64,000 nucleotides of DNA from Acidovorax sp. HDW3 (GTDB taxonomy: Bacteria > Pseudomonadota > Gammaproteobacteria > Burkholderiales > Burkholderiaceae_C): assembly GCF_011303755.1 (NCBI RefSeq), contig NZ_CP049885.1, forward strand, positions 1-64,000, given 5' to 3'. The notes beneath the pieces are model-generated. The model did no database searches. It saw only the letters and a program-made list of their open reading frames with translations, and was not told the origin of the DNA. Shown here piece after piece: positions 1 to 7,692 of this stretch. Numbering within the stretch: the first letter of the stretch is position 1; each line of letters starts with the position of its first letter. The position numbers and the translations under genes were made by a program.

Positions 1-160
1 GGGCACGAAGGCGCCACCAACCAAACACCGCATGTGTCTTGTTGCGCAGCAAAAAGACCCGCCGATTATGGGGCATGTGGGTACGCAAAAACACGGACTT
101 TGCAGCGCAGGTGCTACAGTTTTTCCTGGGGTTTGCCCGTAGGAGCGGGCGTCGGGTGGT
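1..160. other. Leader region with no supported gene
   Basis: No reading frame here is convincing. A short inverted repeat (GCCCG at 135-139, CGGGC at 146-150) has no T tract on either strand, so I do not call it a terminator. A minus-strand ATG at 34 opens a frame that runs off the left edge, but it has no ribosome-binding site and is too short to identify. The stretch probably holds the upstream part of the metX regulatory region. Confidence 0.4.
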
Positions 161-161
161 G

Positions 162-189
162 TTTTCGAGGCTGCAAACTGATCCATAAT
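162..189 (+). promoter_or_regulatory. Candidate promoter of the metX leader
   Basis: A CATAAT -10 hexamer lies at 184-189, with a poor -35 (TTTTCG) at 162-167 and 16 bases between. Transcription would start near 195-197, which is where the riboswitch aptamer begins; that fit is the main support. The -35 match is weak. Confidence 0.4.
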
Positions 190-195
190 GGCCGT

Positions 196-250
196 TGATG
201 CGCCGATTTGCCACCGCTTGCGGGCGCTTTATAAATCCAGCTAAAGACCC
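196..250 (+). promoter_or_regulatory. SAM-II (SAM-alpha) riboswitch upstream of metX
   Basis: The stretch matches the SAM-II aptamer as I remember it. A P1 stem pairs GCGCC (200-204) with GGCGC (223-227). The 5' arm is followed by GATTTG, and the 3' side carries the conserved TATAAAT (230-236) and AGCTAAA (239-245). The family binds S-adenosylmethionine and controls methionine biosynthesis genes, commonly metX or metA, in alpha- and some betaproteobacteria. The pseudoknot partner was not resolved by eye. A terminator hairpin follows 20 bases later and the metX start codon comes right after it, so control by premature termination is plausible. A frame that stays open through this region from 195 is not the true metX start. 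Confidence 0.82.
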
Positions 251-270
251 GTCCGCTGGCATGACACCAC

Positions 271-304
271 GCCCGGCCTCGTTTTTAGCGATGCCGGGTT
301 TTTT
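271..304 (+). terminator. Intrinsic terminator / expression platform of the metX riboswitch
   Basis: CCCGGC (272-277) pairs with GCCGGG (293-298) around a 15-base loop and is followed by six T residues (299-304). The metX ATG is at 306. A complete terminator between the SAM-II aptamer and the first codon implies SAM-dependent attenuation, though it could also overlap ribosome-binding-site sequestration, because no clear Shine-Dalgarno lies outside it. Confidence 0.8.
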
Positions 305-305
305 C

Positions 306-1433
306 ATGTCCATGCTTGCCACACCCCAATCCATGACGTTCGCTGCGCCCCTGGCCCTGCAGGGCGGGGGCAGCATCCGCGACTATCACCTGAGCTACGA
401 AACCTACGGCCAGCTCAACGCCGACAAGAGCAACGCCGTGCTCATCTGCCACGCGCTCAACGCCTCGCACCATGTGGCGGGCCGCTACGCCGGGCAGGAC
501 AAGAGCGAGGGTTGGTGGGACAACATGATCGGCCCGGGAAAGCCCGTTGATACGGAGCGCTTTTTCGTCATCGGCATCAACAACCTGGGCTCGTGCTTTG
601 GCTCGACCGGGCCTATGCATACCAACCCGGACACGGGCCGCATCTATGGCGCGGATTTTCCGGTGGTCACGGTCGAGGACTGGGTCAACGCGCAGGCGCG
701 GCTGCTCGACGCCTTGGGCATCGCGCAGCTGGCGGCGGTGATGGGTGGCAGCCTGGGCGGAATGCAGGCGCTGTCCTGGACGCTGCAGTACCCGCAGCGT
801 ATGCGCCACGCCGTGGTGATTGCCAGCGCGCCCAACCTGACGGCGGAGAACATCGCCTTCAACGAGGTGGCGCGCCGCGCCATCGTCACCGACCCGGATT
901 TTCACGGCGGCCACTTCTACCAGCATGGCGTGGTCCCCAAGCGCGGGCTGCGCATTGCACGCATGATTGGCCACATCACGTACCTGAGCGACGACGTGAT
1001 GAACGAAAAATTTGGCCGCCAGCTGCGCGACGGGCTCGAACCCAAGTACAGCACCCAGGAGATTGAATTCCAGATCGAGAGCTACCTGCGCTACCAGGGC
1101 GACAAATTCAGCGACTACTTCGACGCCAACACCTACCTGCTCATCACCCGTGCCCTGGATTATTTCGACCCCGCCCGCCGCCACGGCGCCAGCCTGACGC
1201 AGGCGCTGGCGCAAGCGCAGGCCAAGTTCCTGCTGGTGAGCTTTTCCACCGACTGGCGCTTTGCGCCGCAGCGCTCGCGCGAGATCGTCAAGGCGCTGCT
1301 CGACAACCGCCGCAGCGTGGCCTACGCCGAGATCGACGCCCCCCACGGCCACGATGCGTTTTTGCTCGAAGACCCGCGCTACATGGGCGTGGTGCGCTCC
1401 TATTTTGAGAACATTGCGAAGGAACTGGCATGA
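306..1433 (+). CDS. metX: Homoserine O-acyltransferase (acetyltransferase) MetX
   Basis: The enzyme transfers an acyl group to homoserine, the first committed step of methionine synthesis; it is a cytoplasmic alpha/beta-hydrolase-fold protein. The 375-residue product has the nucleophile elbow GGSLGG with Ser149, the STDWRF segment carrying the catalytic Asp, and HGHDAF carrying the His near the C-terminus. ATG 306 was chosen because the protein then begins MSMLATPQ, as in relatives, and because codons further upstream lie inside the riboswitch and terminator. Its stop overlaps the metW start by four bases, giving the usual proteobacterial metX-metW pair. It may be annotated as a succinyltransferase in some relatives; the acyl donor cannot be read from the sequence. 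Confidence 0.95.
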   Translation: MSMLATPQSMTFAAPLALQGGGSIRDYHLSYETYGQLNADKSNAVLICHALNASHHVAGRYAGQDKSEGWWDNMIGPGKPVDTERFFVIGINNLGSCFGSTGPMHTNPDTGRIYGADFPVVTVEDWVNAQARLLDALGIAQLAAVMGGSLGGMQALSWTLQYPQRMRHAVVIASAPNLTAENIAFNEVARRAIVTDPDFHGGHFYQHGVVPKRGLRIARMIGHITYLSDDVMNEKFGRQLRDGLEPKYSTQEIEFQIESYLRYQGDKFSDYFDANTYLLITRALDYFDPARRHGASLTQALAQAQAKFLLVSFSTDWRFAPQRSREIVKALLDNRRSVAYAEIDAPHGHDAFLLEDPRYMGVVRSYFENIAKELA

Positions 1434-2014
1434 GCGACAGCCCCCTCTTGCACGCCATTGCACGCCTGGTGCCCGAGGGCAGCCGGGTGCTCGACCTCGG
1501 TTGTGGCGACGGCGCCCTGTTGGCGCATCTGCAGCAGGCGCGCGGCTGCAGCGGTTACGGCGTGGAAATTGACGACGCCAAGGTGCTCGCCTGCGTGCGC
1601 CGGGGCGTGAACGTGCTGCAGCTCAACCTTGAAGATGGTCTGGCCATTTTTGAGGACAACAGCTTTGACGTCGTGCTGCAGATCGACACCCTGCAGCACC
1701 TGCGCAACGCCGAAGTCATGCTGCGGGAGACGGCGCGCATTGGCCGCGCCGGCATCGTCGCCTTTCCCAACTTTGCGCATTGGCCCAACCGCCTGTCCAT
1801 CCTGCGCGGACGGATGCCGGTCACGCGCCGCCTGCCCTACCAGTGGTACGACACGCCCAATATCCGCGTCGGCACATTCAAAGATTTTGAAGTGCTCGCC
1901 GGCAAAAACCAGCTGCGCCTGCGCGACGCCTTTGGCCTGCAAAACGGGCGCGAAGTGCGCTGGCTGCCCAACGCCCGCGCGGGCACGGCGGTGTTCCACT
2001 TCGAGCACGGTTAA
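1430..2014 (+). CDS. metW: Methionine biosynthesis protein MetW (methyltransferase fold)
   Basis: The 194-residue protein has a class I SAM-dependent methyltransferase fold: motif [10 protein letters not shown] near residue 22, then [10 protein letters not shown] for the following strand. MetW pairs with MetX and is reported to be needed for or to enhance its acyltransferase activity; a methyltransfer reaction has not been established for it. The start codon overlaps the metX stop (ATGA), so the two are translationally coupled and share the SAM-II riboswitch. The length is normal for the family. Confidence 0.93.
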   Translation: MSDSPLLHAIARLVPEGSRVLDLGCGDGALLAHLQQARGCSGYGVEIDDAKVLACVRRGVNVLQLNLEDGLAIFEDNSFDVVLQIDTLQHLRNAEVMLRETARIGRAGIVAFPNFAHWPNRLSILRGRMPVTRRLPYQWYDTPNIRVGTFKDFEVLAGKNQLRLRDAFGLQNGREVRWLPNARAGTAVFHFEHG

Positions 2015-2103
2015 TGCAGGCGGGCTCCAGGGCCGCAGATGCGGCAAGAAAGTCTGTCCTGGGGCATACTTGAAACGGATTGTTGCTTGTTTTTGGAGGC
2101 CGC

Positions 2104-3321
2104 TTGCAGCTTGATATCGCCACCATGCTGTGGATGATCACCGCGCATTCGGTGGTCATGGCACTGGCCCTGGCCATCGTAGGTTGGGGGCAGCGCCGTG
2201 ACGGTGTGGCCTGGTGGGGTGCGGGGCTGCTGCTGCACGCGCTGGCTTATGCGCTGTACCTGCAGCGCGGGCGTATGCACGACGCCTGGTCGATTGGCCT
2301 GGCCAACGTGCTGCTCGCCAGCACCTTTGTGGCCCTGCTGGCGGCCATCAACCAATTCACCAAACGCCCCGTGCGCAGCCTGGAGATGGCGCTGCCGGTG
2401 CTGGCCATGGCGCTCGTCACCTCGATCTGGATCGACAACTACGTGGCCCGGGCGACGACTACCAGTCTGTGCCTGGCATTGCAAATCGGACTGCTGCTGC
2501 GCGCCCTGCAATCGCCGGTGCAGCCCATTGGCGGGCGGGGTGTGCGGCTGCTGCGCCTGGCGCTGTGGGGCGAGATGCTGGCGCTGCTCGGGCGCGTGGC
2601 CAGCGGCCTGTGGGGGCTGATGCACCCCAGCGGGCTGATGTACAGCGACAGCGGCCAGGCGCTGACCTTTTTCTTCGTCTTCATCACCGTGCTGCTGGCT
2701 TCGCTGGGCTTTGTCGTCATGACCAAAGACCGGCTCGACGCCAGCAACCGCCGCCTGGCAACCACCGACGCCCTGACCGGCGTCGCCAACCGGCGCTCCA
2801 TCATCTTTGCCCTGGACCGGGACGCGGCGCGGGCCAAGCGCGTGGGCGAGCCGCTGGCGGTGATGGTGCTCGACATCGACCATTTCAAGCGCGTGAACGA
2901 CGAGCATGGCCACCTCGGGGGCGACCAGGTGCTGCGCCACGTCGTCAACGTGCTGTGCGACCGCGTGCGCGCGCAAGACATGGTGGGCCGCTACGGCGGT
3001 GAAGAATTTTTGATTTTGCTGCCCGACACCGACCTTGCCGGCGCCCTGGTGCTGGCCGAGCAACTGCGCCAGAGCGTGCAAGACTCGGTCTGCCACTGGC
3101 AGGGGCAGGCGCTCTCGGTCACGATCAGCATAGGGGTATTTGCGGGCTTGCTCGAACCGCATGACCGCTGGGATATGCTGATCGACGCTGCCGACCGCGC
3201 CATGTACCGGGCCAAGCAAAACGGCCGCAACCGCGTTGAAGTCGAAACGCAGCTGCGCATCCCGGTCGTGGCGCCGCAGGCCATCGACGATCCGCACACC
3301 TTCCCCATGTCGCTGCAGTGA
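2104..3321 (+). CDS. Membrane-bound GGDEF diguanylate cyclase
   Basis: The protein predicts cyclic di-GMP synthesis from two GTP. The N-terminal about 225 residues hold six or seven hydrophobic segments with no named sensor domain. The C-terminal GGDEF domain has DALTGVANRR, DIDHFKRVND and the active-site variant GGEEF. An RxxD inhibitory site (RAQD) sits five residues before GGEEF, so product inhibition is likely. I chose TTG 2104 because GGAGG lies at 2095-2099; ATG 2125 is the alternative and gives a protein seven residues shorter. It stands alone after metW with no partner phosphodiesterase beside it; a degenerate HD-GYP protein lies about 24 kb further on. Confidence 0.9.
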   Translation: MQLDIATMLWMITAHSVVMALALAIVGWGQRRDGVAWWGAGLLLHALAYALYLQRGRMHDAWSIGLANVLLASTFVALLAAINQFTKRPVRSLEMALPVLAMALVTSIWIDNYVARATTTSLCLALQIGLLLRALQSPVQPIGGRGVRLLRLALWGEMLALLGRVASGLWGLMHPSGLMYSDSGQALTFFFVFITVLLASLGFVVMTKDRLDASNRRLATTDALTGVANRRSIIFALDRDAARAKRVGEPLAVMVLDIDHFKRVNDEHGHLGGDQVLRHVVNVLCDRVRAQDMVGRYGGEEFLILLPDTDLAGALVLAEQLRQSVQDSVCHWQGQALSVTISIGVFAGLLEPHDRWDMLIDAADRAMYRAKQNGRNRVEVETQLRIPVVAPQAIDDPHTFPMSLQ

Positions 3322-3382
3322 CCGCCGTGGCGGCGAGCGCCGCCGCGCAGTGCCATGCCACACGCTGCCCAGAGAAACCGTT

Positions 3383-4855
3383 ATGAACCGCCCCCCCGCC
3401 GCCCCCTTCACCGTCCCCGCGCTGCACAGCGCCGACGCCCTGGCGCACCTCAGCCGCCGCTGGGACGAGGACATCGTGCCCCAGCTGCACGACTACATCC
3501 GCATCCCCGCCAAATCGCCCCTGTTCGCACCCGACTGGCAGCAGCAGGGCCTGCTCGATACCGTGCTGCGCAACGCCGCCGACTGGGTGCAGGCGCAAAA
3601 AGTCGCCGGCCTGCAGCTCGAAATCGTGCGCCTGCCCGGGCGCACGCCGGTGCTGTTTTTTGAAATTGCGGCGCACAACCACCCCGGTAGCCAAACCGTG
3701 CTCATGTACGGCCACCTGGACAAGCAACCCGAGTTTGACGGCTGGCGCGCAGGGCTGGGCCCCTGGACGCCGCACTACGAAGACGGCAAGCTCTACGGTC
3801 GGGGCGGCGCCGACGACGGCTACGCGGTGTACGCCAGCATCGCCGCCGTGCAAGAGCTGCAGCGCCAGGGCGTGGCGCACCCGCGCATCGTCGGCCTCAT
3901 CGAAACCGGCGAGGAAAGCGGCTCGCAAGACCTGCTGCCCTACATCGACGCCTTGAAGAGCCGCCTGGGCGACGTCGGCCTGGTCGTCTGCCTGGACTCG
4001 GGCGCGGGCAACTACGACCAGCTGTGGCTCACCACCAGCCTGCGCGGCATGGCCAGCGGCACGCTCAAGGTGCAAATCCTGACCGAAGGCATCCACTCGG
4101 GCGACGCCTCGGGCCTGGTGCCGTCGAGCTTTCGCATCATGCGCCAGGTGCTCGACCGGCTCGAAGACGCGGCCACGGGCCGCCTGCTGCCGGCGAGCTT
4201 TCATTGCTCCGTGCCACCCGAGCGCGCAGCGCAGGCGCGGGCCACGGCCGCCATCCTCGGGCGCGATCTGTTCAAAAGCTATCCCTGGGCGCACAGCGAC
4301 TGCGGCGGCGCCAGCACCCTGGCCCTGCCCACCACCGACGACCCGGCGCAGGCGCTCTTGCGCCGCACCTGGGAGCCGACCCTGTCGGTCACCGGCGCCG
4401 AGGGCCTGCCCGCGCTGCGCGACGCGGGCAACGTGCTGCGCCCCTACACCGCCTTCAAGCTCAGCCTGCGCCTGCCGCCGTTGGTGGACGCCGCCGCCGC
4501 CGTGCAAGAGCTCAAAACCCTGCTCGAAGACAACGCCCCCTACCAGGCGCGCGTCACCTGGGAGAGCGAAGGCGCGGCCAACGGCTGGAACGCCCCCGCC
4601 GAAGCCCCCTGGTTCGAGCAGGCGCTGCAAAGCGCCAGCCAGGCGCAGTTTGGCGCCGGCCTGGGCTACATCGGCCAGGGCGGCACCATCCCGCTCATGA
4701 ACATGCTCAGCCAGGGCTTTCCCAAGGCGCAAATGATGGTCTGCGGCGTGCTCGGCCCCAAGAGCAACGCCCACGGCCCGAATGAATTCCTGCACGTGCC
4801 CTACGCCAAGCGCCTGACCGCCGCCGTCGCCCAGGTCATCGCCGCCATGCCGTAA
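3383..4855 (+). CDS. M20-family metallopeptidase (dipeptidase-like)
   Basis: The 490-residue product has the M20/ArgE/DapE zinc-peptidase pattern: YGHLDKQPE (first metal ligand and catalytic Asp), GRGGADDGY (bridging Asp), IETGEESGSQD (Glu general base and ligand), HSGDASG at the dimerisation lid, and HGPNEF near the C-terminus with the last His ligand. The length fits the CNDP/dipeptidase-like branch with a full lid domain. Substrate cannot be assigned from sequence. ATG 3383 lies shortly after the end of the GGDEF gene and gives the expected N-terminus. Confidence 0.88.
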   Translation: MNRPPAAPFTVPALHSADALAHLSRRWDEDIVPQLHDYIRIPAKSPLFAPDWQQQGLLDTVLRNAADWVQAQKVAGLQLEIVRLPGRTPVLFFEIAAHNHPGSQTVLMYGHLDKQPEFDGWRAGLGPWTPHYEDGKLYGRGGADDGYAVYASIAAVQELQRQGVAHPRIVGLIETGEESGSQDLLPYIDALKSRLGDVGLVVCLDSGAGNYDQLWLTTSLRGMASGTLKVQILTEGIHSGDASGLVPSSFRIMRQVLDRLEDAATGRLLPASFHCSVPPERAAQARATAAILGRDLFKSYPWAHSDCGGASTLALPTTDDPAQALLRRTWEPTLSVTGAEGLPALRDAGNVLRPYTAFKLSLRLPPLVDAAAAVQELKTLLEDNAPYQARVTWESEGAANGWNAPAEAPWFEQALQSASQAQFGAGLGYIGQGGTIPLMNMLSQGFPKAQMMVCGVLGPKSNAHGPNEFLHVPYAKRLTAAVAQVIAAMP

Positions 4856-4867
4856 TTTGCATGTTTT

Positions 4868-5977
4868 ATGCCGCTAGCCCTTTGTGGGCAAGCGCAAGCA
4901 GCTCCTTTTTTGATAGTAAATCGTTTCCCGTTCCTGCGCCCGGCTGGCCACTGGCTGCTGCTGTGTGCCGGCAGCGGCGCGCTCGCCGTGCTGCTGCAGG
5001 CGCTGCACCTGCCCGCCGCCGTGCTGCTGGCCTGCATGGTCTGTGCCGTGCTGCTGGCCGTGCGCGGCGCGCAGCTGGCGCTACCGGCCTGGGGTTTTAA
5101 CGCCGGGCAGGCGCTGCTCGGCTGCCTCATGGCGCAAAGCCTGCAGCCGCGCCAGCTCGCTGCCGTGTGGGCCCACGCGCCGCTGTTCCTGGGCGCCACC
5201 CTGCTGCTGATTGGCGCCAGCACCCTGCTGGGCTGGTGGCTCATGCGCCGCCAGGTCATGCCCGGCAGCACCGCGCTGTGGGGCATGACGCCCGGCGCCT
5301 CCGCTGCCATGGTGGTGCTCGCCGGCCAGTACGGCGCCGATATGCGCCTGGTGGCCTTCATGCAGTACACGCGGCTGCTGCTCATCACCCTGGTGGCGGC
5401 GCTGGTCAGCCGCGCCGTGCTGGGCGAGGCGCCCACTGCCGCGCCCGCCGCCATCGCCTGGTGGGGCCAGCCCAGTGCCGCTGGCCTGGGCTGGACGGCG
5501 GCGCTGGTGCTGCTGGGCACGCTGCTGGCGCCGCGCCTGCGCCTGGCCGGTGGCGCCATGGTGCTGCCGCTGCTGGGCGCCGTGCTGCTGCAAAACCTGT
5601 GGGGCCAGGCGCCCGCGCTGCCGCCGGCGCTGATGCTGCTGTCCTACGCCAGCCTGGGCTGGAGCGTGGGCCTGCGCTTTACGCGCGCCATCCTGCGGCA
5701 CGCGCTGCGCACCCTGCCGCAGGTGCTGCTGTGCACGCTGCTGCTGATGCTCGTCGGCCTGGCGACGGGCGCGGTGCTGCACTGGGCCACGGGCCTGGAT
5801 GCGCTCAGCGCCTTCCTCGCCACCTGCCCCGGCGGTGCGGACTCGATGGCCGTGATCGTTGCCGGCAGCGCGGTCGATACCGGCTTCGTCATGGCCATGC
5901 AGCTGGCGCGTTTTCTGCTCGTGCTGCTCATCGGCCCGGCGCTGACGCAGCGCGTGGCCAGGGCGTGCGGGCTGTAG
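4868..5977 (+). CDS. AbrB-family membrane protein (putative transporter, COG3180 type)
   Basis: A 369-residue, strongly hydrophobic protein with about ten membrane segments in two similar halves, matching the AbrB duplication family (often misnamed ammonia monooxygenase or regulator). GMTPGASAAM in the first half and CPGGADSMAV in the second are the repeated loop motifs. Function is unproven; transport or export is inferred. The first roughly 15 codons from ATG 4868 lie inside a dispersed intergenic repeat (4871-4916), so translation may instead begin at TTG 4910, immediately before the first membrane helix. It ends 73 bases before the restriction-modification-like cassette. Confidence 0.8.
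   Translation: MPLALCGQAQAAPFLIVNRFPFLRPAGHWLLLCAGSGALAVLLQALHLPAAVLLACMVCAVLLAVRGAQLALPAWGFNAGQALLGCLMAQSLQPRQLAAVWAHAPLFLGATLLLIGASTLLGWWLMRRQVMPGSTALWGMTPGASAAMVVLAGQYGADMRLVAFMQYTRLLLITLVAALVSRAVLGEAPTAAPAAIAWWGQPSAAGLGWTAALVLLGTLLAPRLRLAGGAMVLPLLGAVLLQNLWGQAPALPPALMLLSYASLGWSVGLRFTRAILRHALRTLPQVLLCTLLLMLVGLATGAVLHWATGLDALSAFLATCPGGADSMAVIVAGSAVDTGFVMAMQLARFLLVLLIGPALTQRVARACGL
4871..4916 (-). repeat. Dispersed palindromic repeat, copy 1 (minus orientation)
   Basis: Read on the minus strand it gives GAGCTGCTTGCGCTTG, a variable loop, then GGGCTAGCGG, the same layout as the copy at 54792-54850. It overlaps the 5' end of the AbrB-family gene and so confuses its start site. Confidence 0.75.
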
Positions 5978-6050
5978 CGCGGTCGGCCCACGCCCACAAG
6001 CACAATAGCGGGCCTGTGACCGGCCCCGCGCCCCTTTTTGTCTGTTTGTT

Positions 6051-7688
6051 ATGCCCACCCTCGACTGGCTCAACCGCCCTGCTGCCTTTGCCACCGCCGC
6101 CCAGGTGCCTTACCGCCTGCTCGAACCCGTATCCACCCATGGCGACGCGGCGGCGGCCCAAGACAACCTGCTGATCCAGGGCGACAACCTGGAGGCCCTC
6201 AAAGCCCTGCTGCCGTTCTACCGGGGCCAGGTCAAGTGCATCTTCATCGACCCGCCGTACAACACCAAGAGCGCCTTCGAGCACTACGACGACAACCTGG
6301 AGCACAGCCAATGGCTGTCGATGATGCTGCCGCGCCTGCAGCTGCTGCGGGAGTTGCTGAGCGAGGACGGCTCGATTTGGGTGACCATCGACGACAACGA
6401 AGGGCATTACCTCAAGGTGCTGATGGATGAGGTGTTTGGGCGGGGGAATTTTGTGGCGGATATTTCCTGGCACAAGCGTGTCAGCCCCGCTAATGACGCA
6501 CGCTATTTCAGCGGTGACCATGACCATGTGCTGGTGTACGCCAAGAGCAAATCACAATGGCAGCCCCGCCGGTTGCCGCGCAGCCAGGAGCAGACGCGGT
6601 ACTACACCAACCCTGACAACGACCCGCGAGGCGACTGGAACTCCGCCGCCTACACCTGTGCGAAAACCGCCGATGAACGCCCCAATCTGTACTACCCCCT
6701 GATTCACCCGCGAACCGGCCAGGAGGTATGGCCCAAGCGCACCCGCGTCTGGGCCTATTCGCAAGAAGCGCATGCACAACATCTGCGCGACGGGATGCTG
6801 TACTGGGGTGTAGATGGCAATGCCAACACTCCCCGGATCAAAAAATTTCTCACCGATTCCGGCGATGTAGTGCCCCGATCCATTTGGGCGCATAGCGAAT
6901 CCGGGCACAACCAAGAGGCCATGCTAGAAGGGCTGGCGTTGTTTGCCGAAGACCGTTTCGGCACACCAAAACCCGAACGCTTGCTCCAACGCATCCTGCA
7001 CATCGCCACCCACCCTGGCGACCTCGTCCTCGACAGCTTCCTCGGCTCCGGCACCACCGCCGCCGTCGCGCACAAGATGGGCCGCCGCTGGATCGGCATC
7101 GAAATGGGCGAACACGCCGCCACGCACTGCCTGCCGCGCCTGCAAAAAGTCATTGCGGGCGAGCCGGGTGGCATCAGTCAGGCCGTGGGCTGGCAGGGCG
7201 GCGGCGGCTTTCGCTTCTGCGCCCTGGGCGCGCCCATCTTCGACGCGCACGGCTGCATCCACCCGCAAGTGCGCTTCGCCACCCTGGCGGCCTTCGTCTG
7301 GCAGCAGGAAACCGGCCAGGCATTTGACCCCGCCCAGGGCCGACCGGGCACGCCCTGGCTGGGCACGCACTCCGTTTTTGATAGCTGCTCGCGCTTGCCA
7401 GATGAGGGCCAGCAGCCCATTTCATCAGAAATTCCACCGCAGCCCATCCTGCGCAGCCGCAGCGCCTACTACCTGCTGTTCAACGGCATCCTGGGCGACA
7501 AGCGCCCGGCCAGCGGCAACGTGCTCACGCGCGCCGTGCTCGAAACCCTGCTGGAGCTGCACGCCCGCACGCCGCACCCGCAGGCCCCGCTGGTGGTCTA
7601 TGGCGAGGCCAACCGCCTCGGCCCCGAGACGCTGGCGCGTGCGCGGGTGACCTTCAAGCACATTCCGTACGACGTGAAGGCGAGGTGA
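6051..7688 (+). CDS. Site-specific DNA methyltransferase, type III Mod-like (beta class)
   Basis: The 545-residue protein should methylate adenine in a specific DNA site. DPPYNTK (motif IV, Asp67) precedes the SAM-binding DSFLGSGTT (motif I, residues 328-336), the order of the beta class that includes type III Mod subunits. The roughly 160 residues between, where the target-recognition part is expected, are visibly less GC-rich than the flanks. A C-terminal extension of about 180 residues follows motif I and carries a dispersed-repeat insertion (VFDSCSRLPD, near residue 445). The stop is four bases before the AlbA_2 gene, so the two form an operon. No strong Shine-Dalgarno precedes the ATG. 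Confidence 0.9.
   Translation: MPTLDWLNRPAAFATAAQVPYRLLEPVSTHGDAAAAQDNLLIQGDNLEALKALLPFYRGQVKCIFIDPPYNTKSAFEHYDDNLEHSQWLSMMLPRLQLLRELLSEDGSIWVTIDDNEGHYLKVLMDEVFGRGNFVADISWHKRVSPANDARYFSGDHDHVLVYAKSKSQWQPRRLPRSQEQTRYYTNPDNDPRGDWNSAAYTCAKTADERPNLYYPLIHPRTGQEVWPKRTRVWAYSQEAHAQHLRDGMLYWGVDGNANTPRIKKFLTDSGDVVPRSIWAHSESGHNQEAMLEGLALFAEDRFGTPKPERLLQRILHIATHPGDLVLDSFLGSGTTAAVAHKMGRRWIGIEMGEHAATHCLPRLQKVIAGEPGGISQAVGWQGGGGFRFCALGAPIFDAHGCIHPQVRFATLAAFVWQQETGQAFDPAQGRPGTPWLGTHSVFDSCSRLPDEGQQPISSEIPPQPILRSRSAYYLLFNGILGDKRPASGNVLTRAVLETLLELHARTPHPQAPLVVYGEANRLGPETLARARVTFKHIPYDVKAR
7375..7410 (+). repeat. Dispersed palindromic repeat inside the methyltransferase gene, copy 2
   Basis: TTTTTGATAGCTGCTCGCGC is followed by TTGCCAGATGAGGGCC, matching the intergenic copies closely. 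It is read in-frame as FDSCSRLPDEG within the C-terminal extension. The copy in fmt (50277-50327) is read in the same frame. Confidence 0.8.
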
Positions 7689-7692
7689 GGCC

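Noticed and set aside
135-150. Hairpin GCCCG/CGGGC considered as a terminator of an upstream gene
   Set aside because: Five-base stem without a T run; no gene end is visible.
195-305. Extended N-terminus for MetX starting at 195
   Set aside because: The segment is the SAM-II riboswitch and terminator. MetX relatives start at the equivalent of 306.
2011-3474. Minus-strand frame opposite the GGDEF gene
   Set aside because: His/Gln/Ala-rich antisense composition; the plus-strand GGDEF motifs are intact.
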